Source of the DNA: Methylobacillus caricis
Lineage (GTDB): Bacteria; Pseudomonadota; Gammaproteobacteria; Burkholderiales; Methylophilaceae
Direction: 5' to 3'
NCBI RefSeq assembly: GCF_020532705.1
Contig: NZ_JAJAVD010000001.1
Span: 124,001-188,000, forward strand
DNA: 64,000 nt
This document shows positions 36,973-45,843 of the stretch, one piece after another. The notes under the pieces are model-generated. The model was not told the DNA's origin. It worked only from the letters and a program-made list of their open reading frames with translations, and did not search any database. The position numbers were made by a program, and so were the translations under genes. The first letter of the stretch is position 1. Each line of letters begins with the position of its first letter.

Positions 36973-38709
36973 ATGCCGTCCGCATCCAATTCATTATTTT
37001 CGGGAGACTTCAAATTGAGCGCGACACCATCGTTAGATGCCACGGCTATCAATGTACCAGTCACAGATCAATCCGCACGCGGTAGCCTGCATCGCAAGAT
37101 AGGATGGCAAGGCGCGTTTTGGGTTGCCAGTGGGGTACCCGCCTTGGTGCTTTTTTCCATCGGGGCGATCGCCTCCACGGTAGGTAAGCCTGCATGGCTG
37201 GCCTGGATGCTTTCCATCAGCTTCGGCTTTATCCAGGCATTCACCTATGCCGAAATTGCCGGGATGTTCCCGCATAAGTCTGGCGGGGCTTCTGTCTACG
37301 GGGCCATTGCCTGGGTGCGATACAGCAAGTTCATTGCTCCTATCTCGGTCTGGTGTAATTGGCTGGCCTGGACCCCCGTGCTGGCGATAGGGTCGGGGCT
37401 GGCAGCTGGTTATATCCTCATCGCCTCATTCCCGGCTGATGCGGTGATTAACACTTGGCAAATCACCTTGTTTGACCTTGGTTTCATCAAGACAGGCCTG
37501 GCCCTGCGTATCAATGCCACTTTTATCCTCGGGGCAGCCGTCCTGCTTGGCGTCTTTGGCATCCAGCACGGTGGCATATTGCGTTCTTCCAAGGTCACCA
37601 TGATTTTGGGCCTGGCTGCGCTGATTCCGCTCATGTTGATAGGGATTGTCCCCATTCTCACCGGTGACGTCACTGCTGCCAACTTTTTCCCGATTGCGCC
37701 ACTGGCGTATGACGATGTCGGCAATGTGGTGAATGGAGTCTGGGACATAGAAGGATGGAAGCTGATGGCTGGTGGCATGTTCATCGCTGCCTGGTCCACC
37801 TATGCCTTTGAAACCTCGGTCTGTTATACCCGCGAGTTCCGCAACCCCAAGACGGATACCTTCAAGGCCATTTTCTACTCAGGCCTGCTGTGTATCGCCG
37901 TATTTACCCTGGTGCCCATCGCTTTCCAGGCGGATCTTGGCCTGGGGCACCTGGTAACGCCAGCTGTGCTGGATGCTGCGGGTAACGTGGTTACACCAGC
38001 CGTTTATGACGGTATGCTGGCACCAGACATATACAGCGGCATGGGTGTAGCCAGTGTATTGGCGGCCATGCTGGGTGGCGGACAGCAGATCGGTAATATC
38101 ATCGTCATCATGCTGGTGCTGGCACTGTTGCTCTCCATCATGACCTCCATGGCGGGTTCCTCCCGCACTTTGTACCAGGGGGCTGTAGATGGCTGGTTGC
38201 CCAAGTATCTTTCACATGCCAATGAGCATGGTGCACCCACGCGTGCCATGTGGACCGATCTCTGCTTCAACCTGGCTTTATTGCTGATGTCGGACTACGT
38301 GTTTGTATTGGCTGTGTCGAATGTCTGCTACATCATCTTCAATTTCCTCAACCTCAACTCTGGCTGGATACACCGCTTGGATAGGCCCAACTGGGTTCGC
38401 CCTTACAAAGCGCCGGTGATCCTGCTGGTGCTGGGTACTATTCTCAGCTTTGTGAATGTTGCTCTGATGGGATTGGGAGCCAATATCTGGGGTGAGGGCA
38501 CACTCTGGTCTGGCGTGATCTGTGCCTCGCTGATATTGCCCGTGTTCCTGTTCCGCCATTATGTGCAGGACAAAGGCATATTCCCCAAGGCCATGGTTGA
38601 AGATATGCATGTAGGAGATGAAGATGGCGTAAAGAAACGCGCTGGCATACTCCCGTTCATCGCGATTGCCGTGGCGATTCTCATCGTGATTGGCATGCAG
38701 CAGTTATAG
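36973..38709 (+). CDS. APC-superfamily amino acid/amine permease
   Basis: The 578-residue inner-membrane transporter has about 12 transmembrane helices beginning with WVASGVPALVLFSIGAIAS and FGFIQAFTYAEIAGMFPHKSGGASVYGAI, the APC signature. RPYKAPVILLVLGTILSF near residue 475 is also typical. It has an N-terminal cytoplasmic tail; a TTG at 37015 with GGGAGA 9 bases upstream is a good alternative start, 14 codons later. Lying between a two-component pair and the mgd operon, it probably imports a methylated amine or amino acid, by inference. A strong hairpin follows the stop. Confidence 0.85.
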   Translation: MPSASNSLFSGDFKLSATPSLDATAINVPVTDQSARGSLHRKIGWQGAFWVASGVPALVLFSIGAIASTVGKPAWLAWMLSISFGFIQAFTYAEIAGMFPHKSGGASVYGAIAWVRYSKFIAPISVWCNWLAWTPVLAIGSGLAAGYILIASFPADAVINTWQITLFDLGFIKTGLALRINATFILGAAVLLGVFGIQHGGILRSSKVTMILGLAALIPLMLIGIVPILTGDVTAANFFPIAPLAYDDVGNVVNGVWDIEGWKLMAGGMFIAAWSTYAFETSVCYTREFRNPKTDTFKAIFYSGLLCIAVFTLVPIAFQADLGLGHLVTPAVLDAAGNVVTPAVYDGMLAPDIYSGMGVASVLAAMLGGGQQIGNIIVIMLVLALLLSIMTSMAGSSRTLYQGAVDGWLPKYLSHANEHGAPTRAMWTDLCFNLALLLMSDYVFVLAVSNVCYIIFNFLNLNSGWIHRLDRPNWVRPYKAPVILLVLGTILSFVNVALMGLGANIWGEGTLWSGVICASLILPVFLFRHYVQDKGIFPKAMVEDMHVGDEDGVKKRAGILPFIAIAVAILIVIGMQQL

Positions 38710-38723
38710 CCAATAGAGCTTTG

Positions 38724-38764
38724 TAAAAGCATCAAGCCTCATTAAGTGAGGCTTGATGCTTTTA
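38724..38764. terminator. Bidirectional terminator after the permease
   Basis: An 18-base perfect stem (38724-38741 with 38747-38764, core GCATCAAGCCTCA) around TTAAG, bounded by A4 and T4. It separates the permease from the convergent marC. Confidence 0.88.
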
Positions 38765-38810
38765 GTACACCCGCGATGCGCTGCTGTTTTAAAAATACTG
38801 ATCCTGATTT

Positions 38811-39470
38811 TTACATCGTAGAAAATTCGATGTAAAAATCCCTTATTCCCGAGGCCAAGAACTGGACAGCCACACACGTCAGCAAGAAACCCATGATTTT
38901 GGTGACAGCCTGTACCCCATGATTACCAAGAAACTTTTCGATGATGTGCGCTGAAGCAAGTGCGAGATAGGCCACGCTGATAGTGATAAGAATGCCAATG
39001 ATCACAATGCTGTAGCCGATCATATAAGCCCCGTCAGGGATTTGGGATCCAAAGCCCATTACCACTGCGATTGAACCGGGTCCCGCTAAACTGGGCATGG
39101 CCAATGGGGAAAACGAGTAGTCCAGATTGGCATGCTTGATTTCCGTAGTTTCGGTATCCACGCTTGATGATGAGTCCTCTCCAGAGAAGATCATTCGCAG
39201 CGCCAGAATCAAAATGATGATGCCACCAGCAACGCGAATACCTGGCATTGAAATGCCAAACAAAGCAATGATGCCGTTCCCTAACAACAAAAATGCGCTC
39301 AAGATACAGAATGCATAAAAACAGGCTTTTCTGGCTTGAAGCTTTTTATTGGCTGCCGTCATCCGGTTTGTGAGCGCCATATACAGAGGGGTGGTGGTCA
39401 GTGGATTCATGATAGGCAACAGGCCAACTACCACGATTGAAATGTATTTAAGTACTTCCAGTATGCTCAT
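38811..39470 (-). CDS. MarC/SnatA family membrane protein
   Basis: The 219-residue protein has six hydrophobic helices, with LLPIMNPLTTTPLYMALT near residue 25 and FSPLAMPSLAGPGSIAVVMGF near 125, the two proline-rich repeats of MarC. Some members export or carry small amino acids; most are uncharacterised. The ATG at 39470 follows AAGG by 6 bases; a frame 15 codons longer is less likely. It interrupts the amine region on the opposite strand. Confidence 0.88.
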   Translation of the reverse strand: MSILEVLKYISIVVVGLLPIMNPLTTTPLYMALTNRMTAANKKLQARKACFYAFCILSAFLLLGNGIIALFGISMPGIRVAGGIIILILALRMIFSGEDSSSSVDTETTEIKHANLDYSFSPLAMPSLAGPGSIAVVMGFGSQIPDGAYMIGYSIVIIGILITISVAYLALASAHIIEKFLGNHGVQAVTKIMGFLLTCVAVQFLASGIRDFYIEFSTM

Positions 39471-39621
39471 GCAGACCTTCCTGTTTTCTTCTATATCCAA
39501 TAGGTATAGCGACACAGCCTCATGGCGCTCGCTTTTTGATAGGTCGACTCGGTTTGTAAACGGTCGCGATTAAGCGTGATTTTTCCAAGCAAGAGGCCAG
39601 CCTATTATGCTTGCCGCATGC

Positions 39622-40119
39622 CTACTTACTCAATAGTGAAGCTACGGTGGCTAGCTGCTCTTTGCTGAGCTTTTGGTCAGACATGGTTTTATGCAATGTT
39701 TTCATGGCGGCTGACAAGCCCGTATGTAATGTGCTGATGGCAGCCTGCACCTGCAGTAGCTGCGTTTTTCTCTCATCGGCAGTGAGGCTCTGATTGGCCA
39801 TGATGGCTTGCAGCCGTTGTTGCTGCTCACGTAATTGTTCCTGCAGTTTCCTGATCTGTTTGAGTATGGTCTTGATCAGGTCCGGCAGGTCGCTGTCATC
39901 AATGTCATGATTGCTTTTAGACTGGTTGAGCTGTTGCGGGGCAATGGACGAGAGTAATTGCCCCAAGGTGGATATCTTCACTTCTGCGCGCTTTGACGGC
40001 AGGCTGGCATTAGCGTCTGCAGGTTTGACAATGCCATTGAACTGGGAGACGAGTTCAGAAATATATGCAGGGCTGGTAGGAGAGAGTTTGTTCATACCGG
40101 TATTTTTTAGCGTCAACAT
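39622..40119 (-). CDS. Hypothetical coiled-coil protein
   Basis: A protein of about 165 residues with no recognised family. The middle (TILKQIRKLQEQLREQQQRLQAI) forms a strong coiled coil, followed by a helical tail. The start is uncertain: ATGs at 40119 and 40095 and a TTG at 40161 are possible, none with a good Shine-Dalgarno. It is transcribed away from the mgd operon, from the same intergenic space, with no visible partner. Confidence 0.6.
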   Translation of the reverse strand: MLTLKNTGMNKLSPTSPAYISELVSQFNGIVKPADANASLPSKRAEVKISTLGQLLSSIAPQQLNQSKSNHDIDDSDLPDLIKTILKQIRKLQEQLREQQQRLQAIMANQSLTADERKTQLLQVQAAISTLHTGLSAAMKTLHKTMSDQKLSKEQLATVASLLSK

Positions 40120-40287
40120 AGTTTTTACGACGCCCAGCTGTAAAGCTTTATATCTATTCAAGATATGCCAAGTATTTGTTAAAACCTCCCTGATCGTCTA
40201 AACCTGGCGGGCAAGGTGGTAGGGATCATTCGATCATGGTCCTCATCAATGTTTTGTTGAATGATCAACTAGCGTGCAATTTAGGGG

Positions 40288-40324
40288 ATGTTTTGCATCC
40301 ATGCTCGATTTTGGTGCAAAACAT
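40288..40324. repeat. Inverted repeat with NtrC-like site
   Basis: ATGTTTTGCA (40288-40297) and TGCAAAACAT (40315-40324) are perfect 10-base arms. Overlapping the right arm, GCTC-GATTT-TGGTGC (40303-40317) matches the NtrC consensus with one change, so nitrogen control of the operon is possible. Confidence 0.45.
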
Positions 40325-40552
40325 TATGCGCCAACTCCTTATCCGTATCGTCCACTACTCATTGGCAGCCCTCTATCTTTAATTCCCTAGCCGTTTCGGC
40401 TTGATAAATCCATCTTCTAATAACTAATTGGTACAGGCCCTGCTTGGTACTGAGAGTCGACTGATAAATATTTCACTCTTGAGCTTGGCGCGAAGTGTCG
40501 GCTCAGGATTGTGTGCTGAATTCTGTCTCTAGTGCGTGCGAAAACCGGGCAA

Positions 40553-40570
40553 GTACTCCCTTGGAAGTAT
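40553..40570. promoter_or_regulatory. 18-bp palindrome, copy 2
   Basis: GTACTCCCTTGGAAGTAT shares its first 17 bases with the copy upstream of dmmD. Its centre is about 94 bases before the predicted transcription start of the mgd operon, an activator-like position. Confidence 0.6.
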
Positions 40571-40585
40571 TGACCTGCCGACCTT

Positions 40586-40611
40586 GTTTCTTATTATGAA
40601 TAAAAGTTTCA
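40586..40611. promoter_or_regulatory. Shared amine-operon element, upstream mgd copy
   Basis: Core TTTCTTATTATGAAT then AAAAGTTT; 21 of 26 positions match the downstream copy. It ends 8 bases before the -35 box. Centre-to-centre distance to the downstream copy is 75 bases, about seven helical turns. Confidence 0.6.
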
Positions 40612-40619
40612 TAAATTGA

Positions 40620-40648
40620 TTGACACTGTTTTTTTGCATCGGTATAAA
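40620..40648 (+). promoter_or_regulatory. Sigma-70 promoter of the mgd-gmaS-mgs operon
   Basis: Perfect TTGACA (40620-40625) and TATAAA (40643-40648) with a 17-base spacer. Transcription would start near 40655, about 80 bases before mgdA. Confidence 0.8.
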
Positions 40649-40660
40649 TACACTTTATGA

Positions 40661-40686
40661 GTTTCTTGTTAAGAAAAAAAGTTTAT
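40661..40686. promoter_or_regulatory. Shared amine-operon element, downstream mgd copy
   Basis: Core TTTCTTGTTAAGAAA, an inverted repeat with 6-base arms, followed by AAAAGTTTAT. It lies at about +6 to +31, as the dmm copy does in its own promoter. Confidence 0.65.
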
Positions 40687-40736
40687 TAATAATCTAATTA
40701 TTGGATTGGATCGCTCAGTCCGTTGGAGTCAAATCA

Positions 40737-41978
40737 ATGCCGTTAAGACTGCTTAAATACGCGTTAAGTAAAAACTATCCCGGAACGCGGTTTTTTAAGG
40801 CACATGAAACCCCCAAGAAGTCGTATGACGTAGTCATCATCGGCGGCGGTGGCCATGGCCTGGCGGCGGCCTATTACCTGGCCAAGGAGCATGGCATCAC
40901 CAATGTGGCGGTACTGGAAAAGGGCTACATCGGCGGCGGCAATACCGGACGCAACACCACTATCGTGCGCTCCAATTACCTGACGCCTGAAGGCGTGAAG
41001 TTCTACGATGCCAGCGTCAAGATCTATGAGGACCTTTCCGAAGAACTGGACCTCAACCTGTTCTACTCCACACGCGGCCACTTCACGCTGGCGCATACCG
41101 AATCCGCCATGCGCACCATGCGTTGGCGCGCCGAGGTCAACAAGCATGTCGGCGTTGAAAGCTATGTGGTTGGTCCCGAGGAAATCTCCAAGGCCTGTCC
41201 TCAGCTCGACATGAGCTGTAGCGGCCAGGCGCCCATCCTTGGCGCGCTGTATCACGCGCCTGGCTCGGTCGCCCGCCATGACGGCGTGGCCTGGGGCTAT
41301 GCCCGCGGCGCGGACCGCCTCGGCGTGGAGATTTTCCAGAATACCGAAGTGCTAGGCATCGATGTCCAAGGCGGCAAGGTGGCAGGGGTCAAGACCAGCA
41401 AGGGCTATATTGCCACCACCAAGGTGCTGTCAGCCGTAGCGGGCTTTACCCCGCGCATTTGCGAGATGGTGGGGATGGATACGCCGATCGTCATTCACCC
41501 ATTGCAAGCCTGCGTCACAGAGCCGATGAAACCTTGGCTGGATACCATTCTGGTCTCTGGCAGCCTGCACGTATATGTCAGCCAGTCTTCGCGCGGCGAA
41601 CTGGTCATGGGATCTTCGCTGGACCCTTATGAAGTGCATTCCACCCGTTCCACCCTGGATTTCGTCGAGGGACTTACCTCGCACATGCTGGACATGTTCC
41701 CTTTTCTTTCCAATATCAAGGTGGTGCGCCAGTGGGCCGGCATGGCGGACATGACGCCGGATTTCGCGCCCATCATGGGCAAGACGCCAATAGAGGGTTT
41801 CTACCTGGATGCCGGCTGGGGCACCTGGGGTTTCAAGGCCACGCCCATCAGCGGCAAGACCATGGCGGAAACCATCGCGCGCGACCATGCGCCAGACCTT
41901 ATCCATTCCTTCCGCCTGTCACGCTTTGAGGATTACGAGCTCACGGGTGAAAAAGGCGCGGCGTCGGTCGGCCATTAA
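40737..41978 (+). CDS. mgdA: N-methylglutamate dehydrogenase subunit A (sarcosine oxidase beta-like)
   Basis: The 413-residue flavoprotein resembles the beta subunit of heterotetrameric sarcosine oxidase. DVVIIGGGGHGLAAAYYLA is the FAD Rossmann motif (about residues 33-51), GGGNTGRNTTIVRSNYL follows, and GFYLDAGWGTWGFKATPISGK is the C-terminal FAD motif. MgdA oxidises the N-methyl of N-methylglutamate. GGAG lies 8 bases before the ATG at 40737; a TTG 12 codons upstream is less likely. It is the first of eight genes transcribed together. Confidence 0.92.
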   Translation: MPLRLLKYALSKNYPGTRFFKAHETPKKSYDVVIIGGGGHGLAAAYYLAKEHGITNVAVLEKGYIGGGNTGRNTTIVRSNYLTPEGVKFYDASVKIYEDLSEELDLNLFYSTRGHFTLAHTESAMRTMRWRAEVNKHVGVESYVVGPEEISKACPQLDMSCSGQAPILGALYHAPGSVARHDGVAWGYARGADRLGVEIFQNTEVLGIDVQGGKVAGVKTSKGYIATTKVLSAVAGFTPRICEMVGMDTPIVIHPLQACVTEPMKPWLDTILVSGSLHVYVSQSSRGELVMGSSLDPYEVHSTRSTLDFVEGLTSHMLDMFPFLSNIKVVRQWAGMADMTPDFAPIMGKTPIEGFYLDAGWGTWGFKATPISGKTMAETIARDHAPDLIHSFRLSRFEDYELTGEKGAASVGH

Positions 41979-41991
41979 GAGGACAAGCACC

Positions 41992-42252
41992 ATGAAACTA
42001 CTGACATGCCCAGTGAATGGCACCAGGCCTTTGAGCGAGTTTGTGTTTGGCGGCGAGTACCGCGTGCCTCCCGCCGCCGATTGCAGTGACAAGGTATGGG
42101 CCGATTACGTGCACAACCGTCACGGCGCCCCCGGCATCAAGCAGGAGTGGTGGTACCACGCGCCTAGCGGCACCTGGTTTATCGCCGAGCGCAATACATT
42201 AACCGATCAAGTGATACGCACATTTCTGAAAGGCCAGGAGGGCAAGCAATGA
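41992..42252 (+). CDS. mgdB: N-methylglutamate dehydrogenase subunit B (sarcosine oxidase delta-like)
   Basis: The 86-residue protein matches the small zinc-binding delta subunit: GTRPLSEFVFGGEYRVPP, then EWWYHAPSGTWFIAERNT. The N-terminus reads LTCPVNGTRP where SoxD has CPxCG, so the second metal-binding cysteine is asparagine here, and only one C-terminal histidine is near. The zinc site may be lost or altered. AAGAGGA precedes the ATG. The stop overlaps the mgdC start by four bases. Confidence 0.88.
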   Translation: MKLLTCPVNGTRPLSEFVFGGEYRVPPAADCSDKVWADYVHNRHGAPGIKQEWWYHAPSGTWFIAERNTLTDQVIRTFLKGQEGKQ

Positions 42253-45140
42253 GCGCGCGTTTAGCCAGGCAAAAGGGCGAATGGGTCAACCGTGCCTCAA
42301 CCATCAAGTTCAGCTTTGAAGGCAAGGAGTTCAGCGGCTTTGAAGGTGACTCGATTACCAGCGCCCTCTGGGCCAGCGGCGAGCAAGTGCTGGGCCGCAG
42401 CTTCAAGTACCATCGCCCGCGCGGCATCCTGAGCCTTGCCAACCATGACATCAACGTGATGGTGACCGACGGCATGGACACCAATATCCGCGGCGATGTG
42501 GTGCCTGTGGCAGCAGGCATGGCATTGGCAGCGGTGAACACTGACGGTGGCGTGAAGAAGGACCGCAGCCGGCTGATAGACTCCATCTCGCCATTACTGC
42601 CGGTAGGCTTCTATTACAAGGCTTTCCATACGCCGAAGAAGATGTTTCCGTTCTGGGAGAACATCATCCGCAAGGCAGCCGGACTCGGTGTCGTCAACTT
42701 CAACTATCCACGCATTCTCAAGCGCAAGCTTCATGCCCACTGCGATGTTTTGGTGATCGGCGGCGGGGCTACAGGCCTTTCCGCGGCCTATGAGGCAGGC
42801 AAGAGCGGCTTGCGCGTGGTGCTGGTGGACGAGAATGCCCAACTTGGCGGCAGCCTCGGTTTTGACTGGGGCGGCAGCCAGGAGTCGGCCAATCTATTGC
42901 AGGAATTGCTGGCCAAGCTTGAGAGCCTGCCGAATGTCAGCCTGATAGCCGGGGCTTATGCCGCCGGGTACTATCCTGACCACTTGATTCCGGTGGTGAC
43001 GCGCGAGGGTATCACCAAGGTGCGCGCCGGTTCGGTCATTATGGCAAGCGGCGCATTTGAGCAGCCGCCGGTGTTCCGCAACAATGACATTCCCGGCGTG
43101 ATGCTGGGCTCGGCCGCCCAGCGCCTGCTGCACCGCTACAGCGTCAAGCCGTTCAGCAATGGCGTGGTATTTACCGCCAACGATTACGGCTACCGCGTCG
43201 CGCAGGATTTGCTGGAAGCCGGAATCAAGCTGGCGGCGGTGGTGGATTTGCGCAGCGATGCCAAGGATGGCCCGCTGGCTGCGCAGCTTGCGCGCCGTGG
43301 CGTCAAGACCATTGCTGGCAGCTGTATCTATGAAGTACAGGCCAATGCGGACAAGACCGGCGTCAAGTCCGTGACTGTCACCGAATATGACGAAAAAACC
43401 AATGAAGCGCTGACCCGCGACAAGGTCACCCTGGAATGTGACGGGGTTGCCATGTGCGCCGGGTGGGCGCCTGCCGCCAACCTGTTGTACCAAGCCGGCA
43501 CCGCCATGCGCTACGACTATGGCGTGCACCAGTTCGTGCCCAACAGGCTGCCTGCTGGCATTTTCGCCGCTGGACGTGTCAATGGGGTGTATGAGCTGGC
43601 TCAAAAAGTCCAGGATGGTGCGCGTGCGGCTGCACAAGCCTTGCTTCACATTGGCCTTGATGTGCCTGAGCTGCCATCCGTACAGCCTTCTACCCGCGCC
43701 CAAAGCCATGCCTATCCTATTGTGCCGCACCCCAAGGGCAAGAATTTCGTCGACTTCGACGAGGATATCCAGGTCAAGGATTTCATCAATGCCGCCAAAG
43801 AGGGCTTTGACAATATTGAGTTGATGAAGCGCTTCACCACGGTCGGCATGGGCCCTAGCCAGGGCAAGCATTCCAACATGAACGCCATCCGCATCCTGGC
43901 GCGCGTGCGCGGCGTGCCGGTGGAGCAGATCGGCACCACGACATCGCGCCCGTTCTTCCACCCAACACCGATAGGTCATCTGGGCGGCCGCGGTTTCCAT
44001 CCGCATCGCCTCACGCCATTGCATGACGTGAACCATAAGCTTGGCGCCGTATTTACCGATGTCGGCGCCTGGAAGCGCGCGGCTTATTACAAGGTGGCAG
44101 GCCTCGGCGTGGCGGACACCGTGCTGGCCGAAGTCGAGGCGGTTAGGACCAAGGCAGGCATCATCGACAGCAGCTCCTTCGGCAAGATCGAAGTGCACGG
44201 CCCGGATGCTGCATTGTTCCTGGAGCGCTTCTTCACCGGCAATTACATCTCTCAGGCAGTCGGCTCCTCCCGTTACACCATGCTGCTGGACGAGTCCGGC
44301 GTGGTGGTGGACGACGGCCTGGCGCACCGCCTGGCAGAAGATTTGTTCTACCTGTCTTCCGGCACATCCAATGCAGCCGCGGTTTACCGCGAGATGCAGC
44401 GCTGGCAGCAGATATGGCAGCTGGATATCGGGTTGGTCAATGTCACCGGCGCCTATGCGGCCATCAATGTCGCCGGGCCGCTCGCCAGGCAGGTCTTGTC
44501 CGGGCTGGTCAATATCAGCCTGGATGACAGCGCACTGCCCGCCCAGAGCATACGCGAGACTGAAATTGCCGGCGTGCCGGTACGCCTGATACGCGTGGCT
44601 TTTGTCTCGGATTCTACTTACGAATTGCATATCCCCACGCCGCAGGCAGCCTTTGTCTGGGAGCGCGTGATGGGGGCAGGTCAGGCATTGGGGCTAAAGC
44701 CTTTCGGTACCGATGCGCAGCGATTGTTGCGCCTGGAAATGGGCCACGCCATGCCTGGCATTGATACCGACGGCCTGACCAATCCCTACGAGATCAATGC
44801 GCAGCATGCTATCGGCATGGACAAGCCTGACTTCATCGGCAAGCGCAGCCTGCAGATTATCGCCAAGCGGCCAGTGAAGAAAACTCTGGTGGCGTTTGCG
44901 CTGGAGGCAGGCTATGCCGGCGAGATGCCGTTTGAATGCAACCTGGTGATACGCCAAGGTGAAATCGAAGGCCGCGTGACCAGTATCGCCTACTCCGGGA
45001 CGATAGGCCGTGTGATCGGTTTTGCCTACGTGGCGCCTGAACATAGCGCGCTGGGATCACGATTCCAGATTCGTGCCGACAGTGGGGCGCTGGTCAATGC
45101 CACAGTGGTTTCCTCCCAATTTCTTGCAATGCAAAAGTGA
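42249..45140 (+). CDS. mgdC: N-methylglutamate dehydrogenase subunit C (sarcosine oxidase alpha-like)
   Basis: The 963-residue subunit has an N-terminal Fer2_4-type domain (FEGDSITSALWASGEQVLGRSF split) with no cysteine in the first ~160 residues, so no iron-sulfur cluster there; a FAD/NAD domain (DVLVIGGGATGLSAAYEAG, about 170-580; VAMCAGWAPAANL); and a C-terminal GcvT-like tetrahydrofolate domain (about 600-960; KAGIIDSSSFGKIEVHGPDA). It should bind the second cofactor set and pass the C1 unit to THF. Length matches SoxA. A long antisense frame here is a shadow. Confidence 0.93.
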   Translation: MSARLARQKGEWVNRASTIKFSFEGKEFSGFEGDSITSALWASGEQVLGRSFKYHRPRGILSLANHDINVMVTDGMDTNIRGDVVPVAAGMALAAVNTDGGVKKDRSRLIDSISPLLPVGFYYKAFHTPKKMFPFWENIIRKAAGLGVVNFNYPRILKRKLHAHCDVLVIGGGATGLSAAYEAGKSGLRVVLVDENAQLGGSLGFDWGGSQESANLLQELLAKLESLPNVSLIAGAYAAGYYPDHLIPVVTREGITKVRAGSVIMASGAFEQPPVFRNNDIPGVMLGSAAQRLLHRYSVKPFSNGVVFTANDYGYRVAQDLLEAGIKLAAVVDLRSDAKDGPLAAQLARRGVKTIAGSCIYEVQANADKTGVKSVTVTEYDEKTNEALTRDKVTLECDGVAMCAGWAPAANLLYQAGTAMRYDYGVHQFVPNRLPAGIFAAGRVNGVYELAQKVQDGARAAAQALLHIGLDVPELPSVQPSTRAQSHAYPIVPHPKGKNFVDFDEDIQVKDFINAAKEGFDNIELMKRFTTVGMGPSQGKHSNMNAIRILARVRGVPVEQIGTTTSRPFFHPTPIGHLGGRGFHPHRLTPLHDVNHKLGAVFTDVGAWKRAAYYKVAGLGVADTVLAEVEAVRTKAGIIDSSSFGKIEVHGPDAALFLERFFTGNYISQAVGSSRYTMLLDESGVVVDDGLAHRLAEDLFYLSSGTSNAAAVYREMQRWQQIWQLDIGLVNVTGAYAAINVAGPLARQVLSGLVNISLDDSALPAQSIRETEIAGVPVRLIRVAFVSDSTYELHIPTPQAAFVWERVMGAGQALGLKPFGTDAQRLLRLEMGHAMPGIDTDGLTNPYEINAQHAIGMDKPDFIGKRSLQIIAKRPVKKTLVAFALEAGYAGEMPFECNLVIRQGEIEGRVTSIAYSGTIGRVIGFAYVAPEHSALGSRFQIRADSGALVNATVVSSQFLAMQK

Positions 45141-45148
45141 GAAGTGAA

Positions 45149-45820
45149 ATGCAGACAGAAAAGTTAATTACCCCGATTGCCCATGCTTTTCCGGTTGGAT
45201 CAGTGACGTGGGGTGTCATCAACGGCATGCAGGTGGTGACACGGTTTGTGGGTAGTGATGAGGAAGAAGCCAGGAAAGAGTTTTTGGGAATTGCCGACGC
45301 CAGTTTTCTTGGCAAGTTTGGCGTCAAGGGACGTAACGCAGCGCAGTGGTTGCAAGACCAGGGCATTGTTGTTCCCGAGCAGCCCAACAGCTGGGCTGGT
45401 AACGCTGATGGCAGCCTGGTGTTGCGGCTGGGCGGCAGTGAATTCCTGATCGAGGATGCGCCGGGCGGCAATCTTTGCGAAAAGCTGCTTAAAGCAGATG
45501 CAAAGCCGGCAGGTGTATACCTGGTACCGCATGTTGAAGCGTCGTTTGTGTTGAGCGGCAACGCGGTACAGGAGTTGTTTGCGGAAGTATGTTCAATTGA
45601 TTTAACTCGCGCTGCCCTGGGCGTACAAGAAGTCGTCATGACTCAATTTGCCGGGGTAAGCGTAGTCCTGATGCACCAGGACCTGGAGGGGGAGGCCCGC
45701 TACAGGGTGTGGTGCGATAGTTCGTACGGTCCATATTTGTGGGAAGTAATGGCAGGCATAGCTAACGAGCACAGTGGCGGACCAATTGGGATAGGCAACT
45801 ATTTCAGTGCCTATCAATGA
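45149..45820 (+). CDS. mgdD: N-methylglutamate dehydrogenase subunit D (sarcosine oxidase gamma-like)
   Basis: The 223-residue protein is the GcvT-like gamma subunit: [22 protein letters not shown] near residue 50, and a C-terminal barrel-like stretch ending [21 protein letters not shown]. It completes the four-subunit dehydrogenase. The ATG at 45149 follows GAGAAG; a GTG at 45137 overlaps the mgdC stop. Its base composition looks less G/C-rich at third positions than its neighbours. Confidence 0.85.
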   Translation: MQTEKLITPIAHAFPVGSVTWGVINGMQVVTRFVGSDEEEARKEFLGIADASFLGKFGVKGRNAAQWLQDQGIVVPEQPNSWAGNADGSLVLRLGGSEFLIEDAPGGNLCEKLLKADAKPAGVYLVPHVEASFVLSGNAVQELFAEVCSIDLTRAALGVQEVVMTQFAGVSVVLMHQDLEGEARYRVWCDSSYGPYLWEVMAGIANEHSGGPIGIGNYFSAYQ

Positions 45821-45843
45821 ATAAATCGGACTCGGAGAGTTAT

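Larger units (their letters stand above)
40120..40736. other. Control region of the mgd-gmaS-mgs operon
   Basis: This 617-base stretch has no gene. In order it holds an inverted repeat (40288-40324), an NtrC-like site inside it, a weak sigma-54-like motif (TGG at 40429, GC at 40442-40443), palindrome copy 2, one copy of the shared element, a consensus sigma-70 promoter and a second copy of the element. Confidence 0.7.

Noticed and set aside
42894-44630. 578-codon open frame antisense to mgdC
   Set aside because: It mirrors the G/C-rich third positions of mgdC; the translation is His/Gln/Arg-rich with no known motif, and mgdC is certain.
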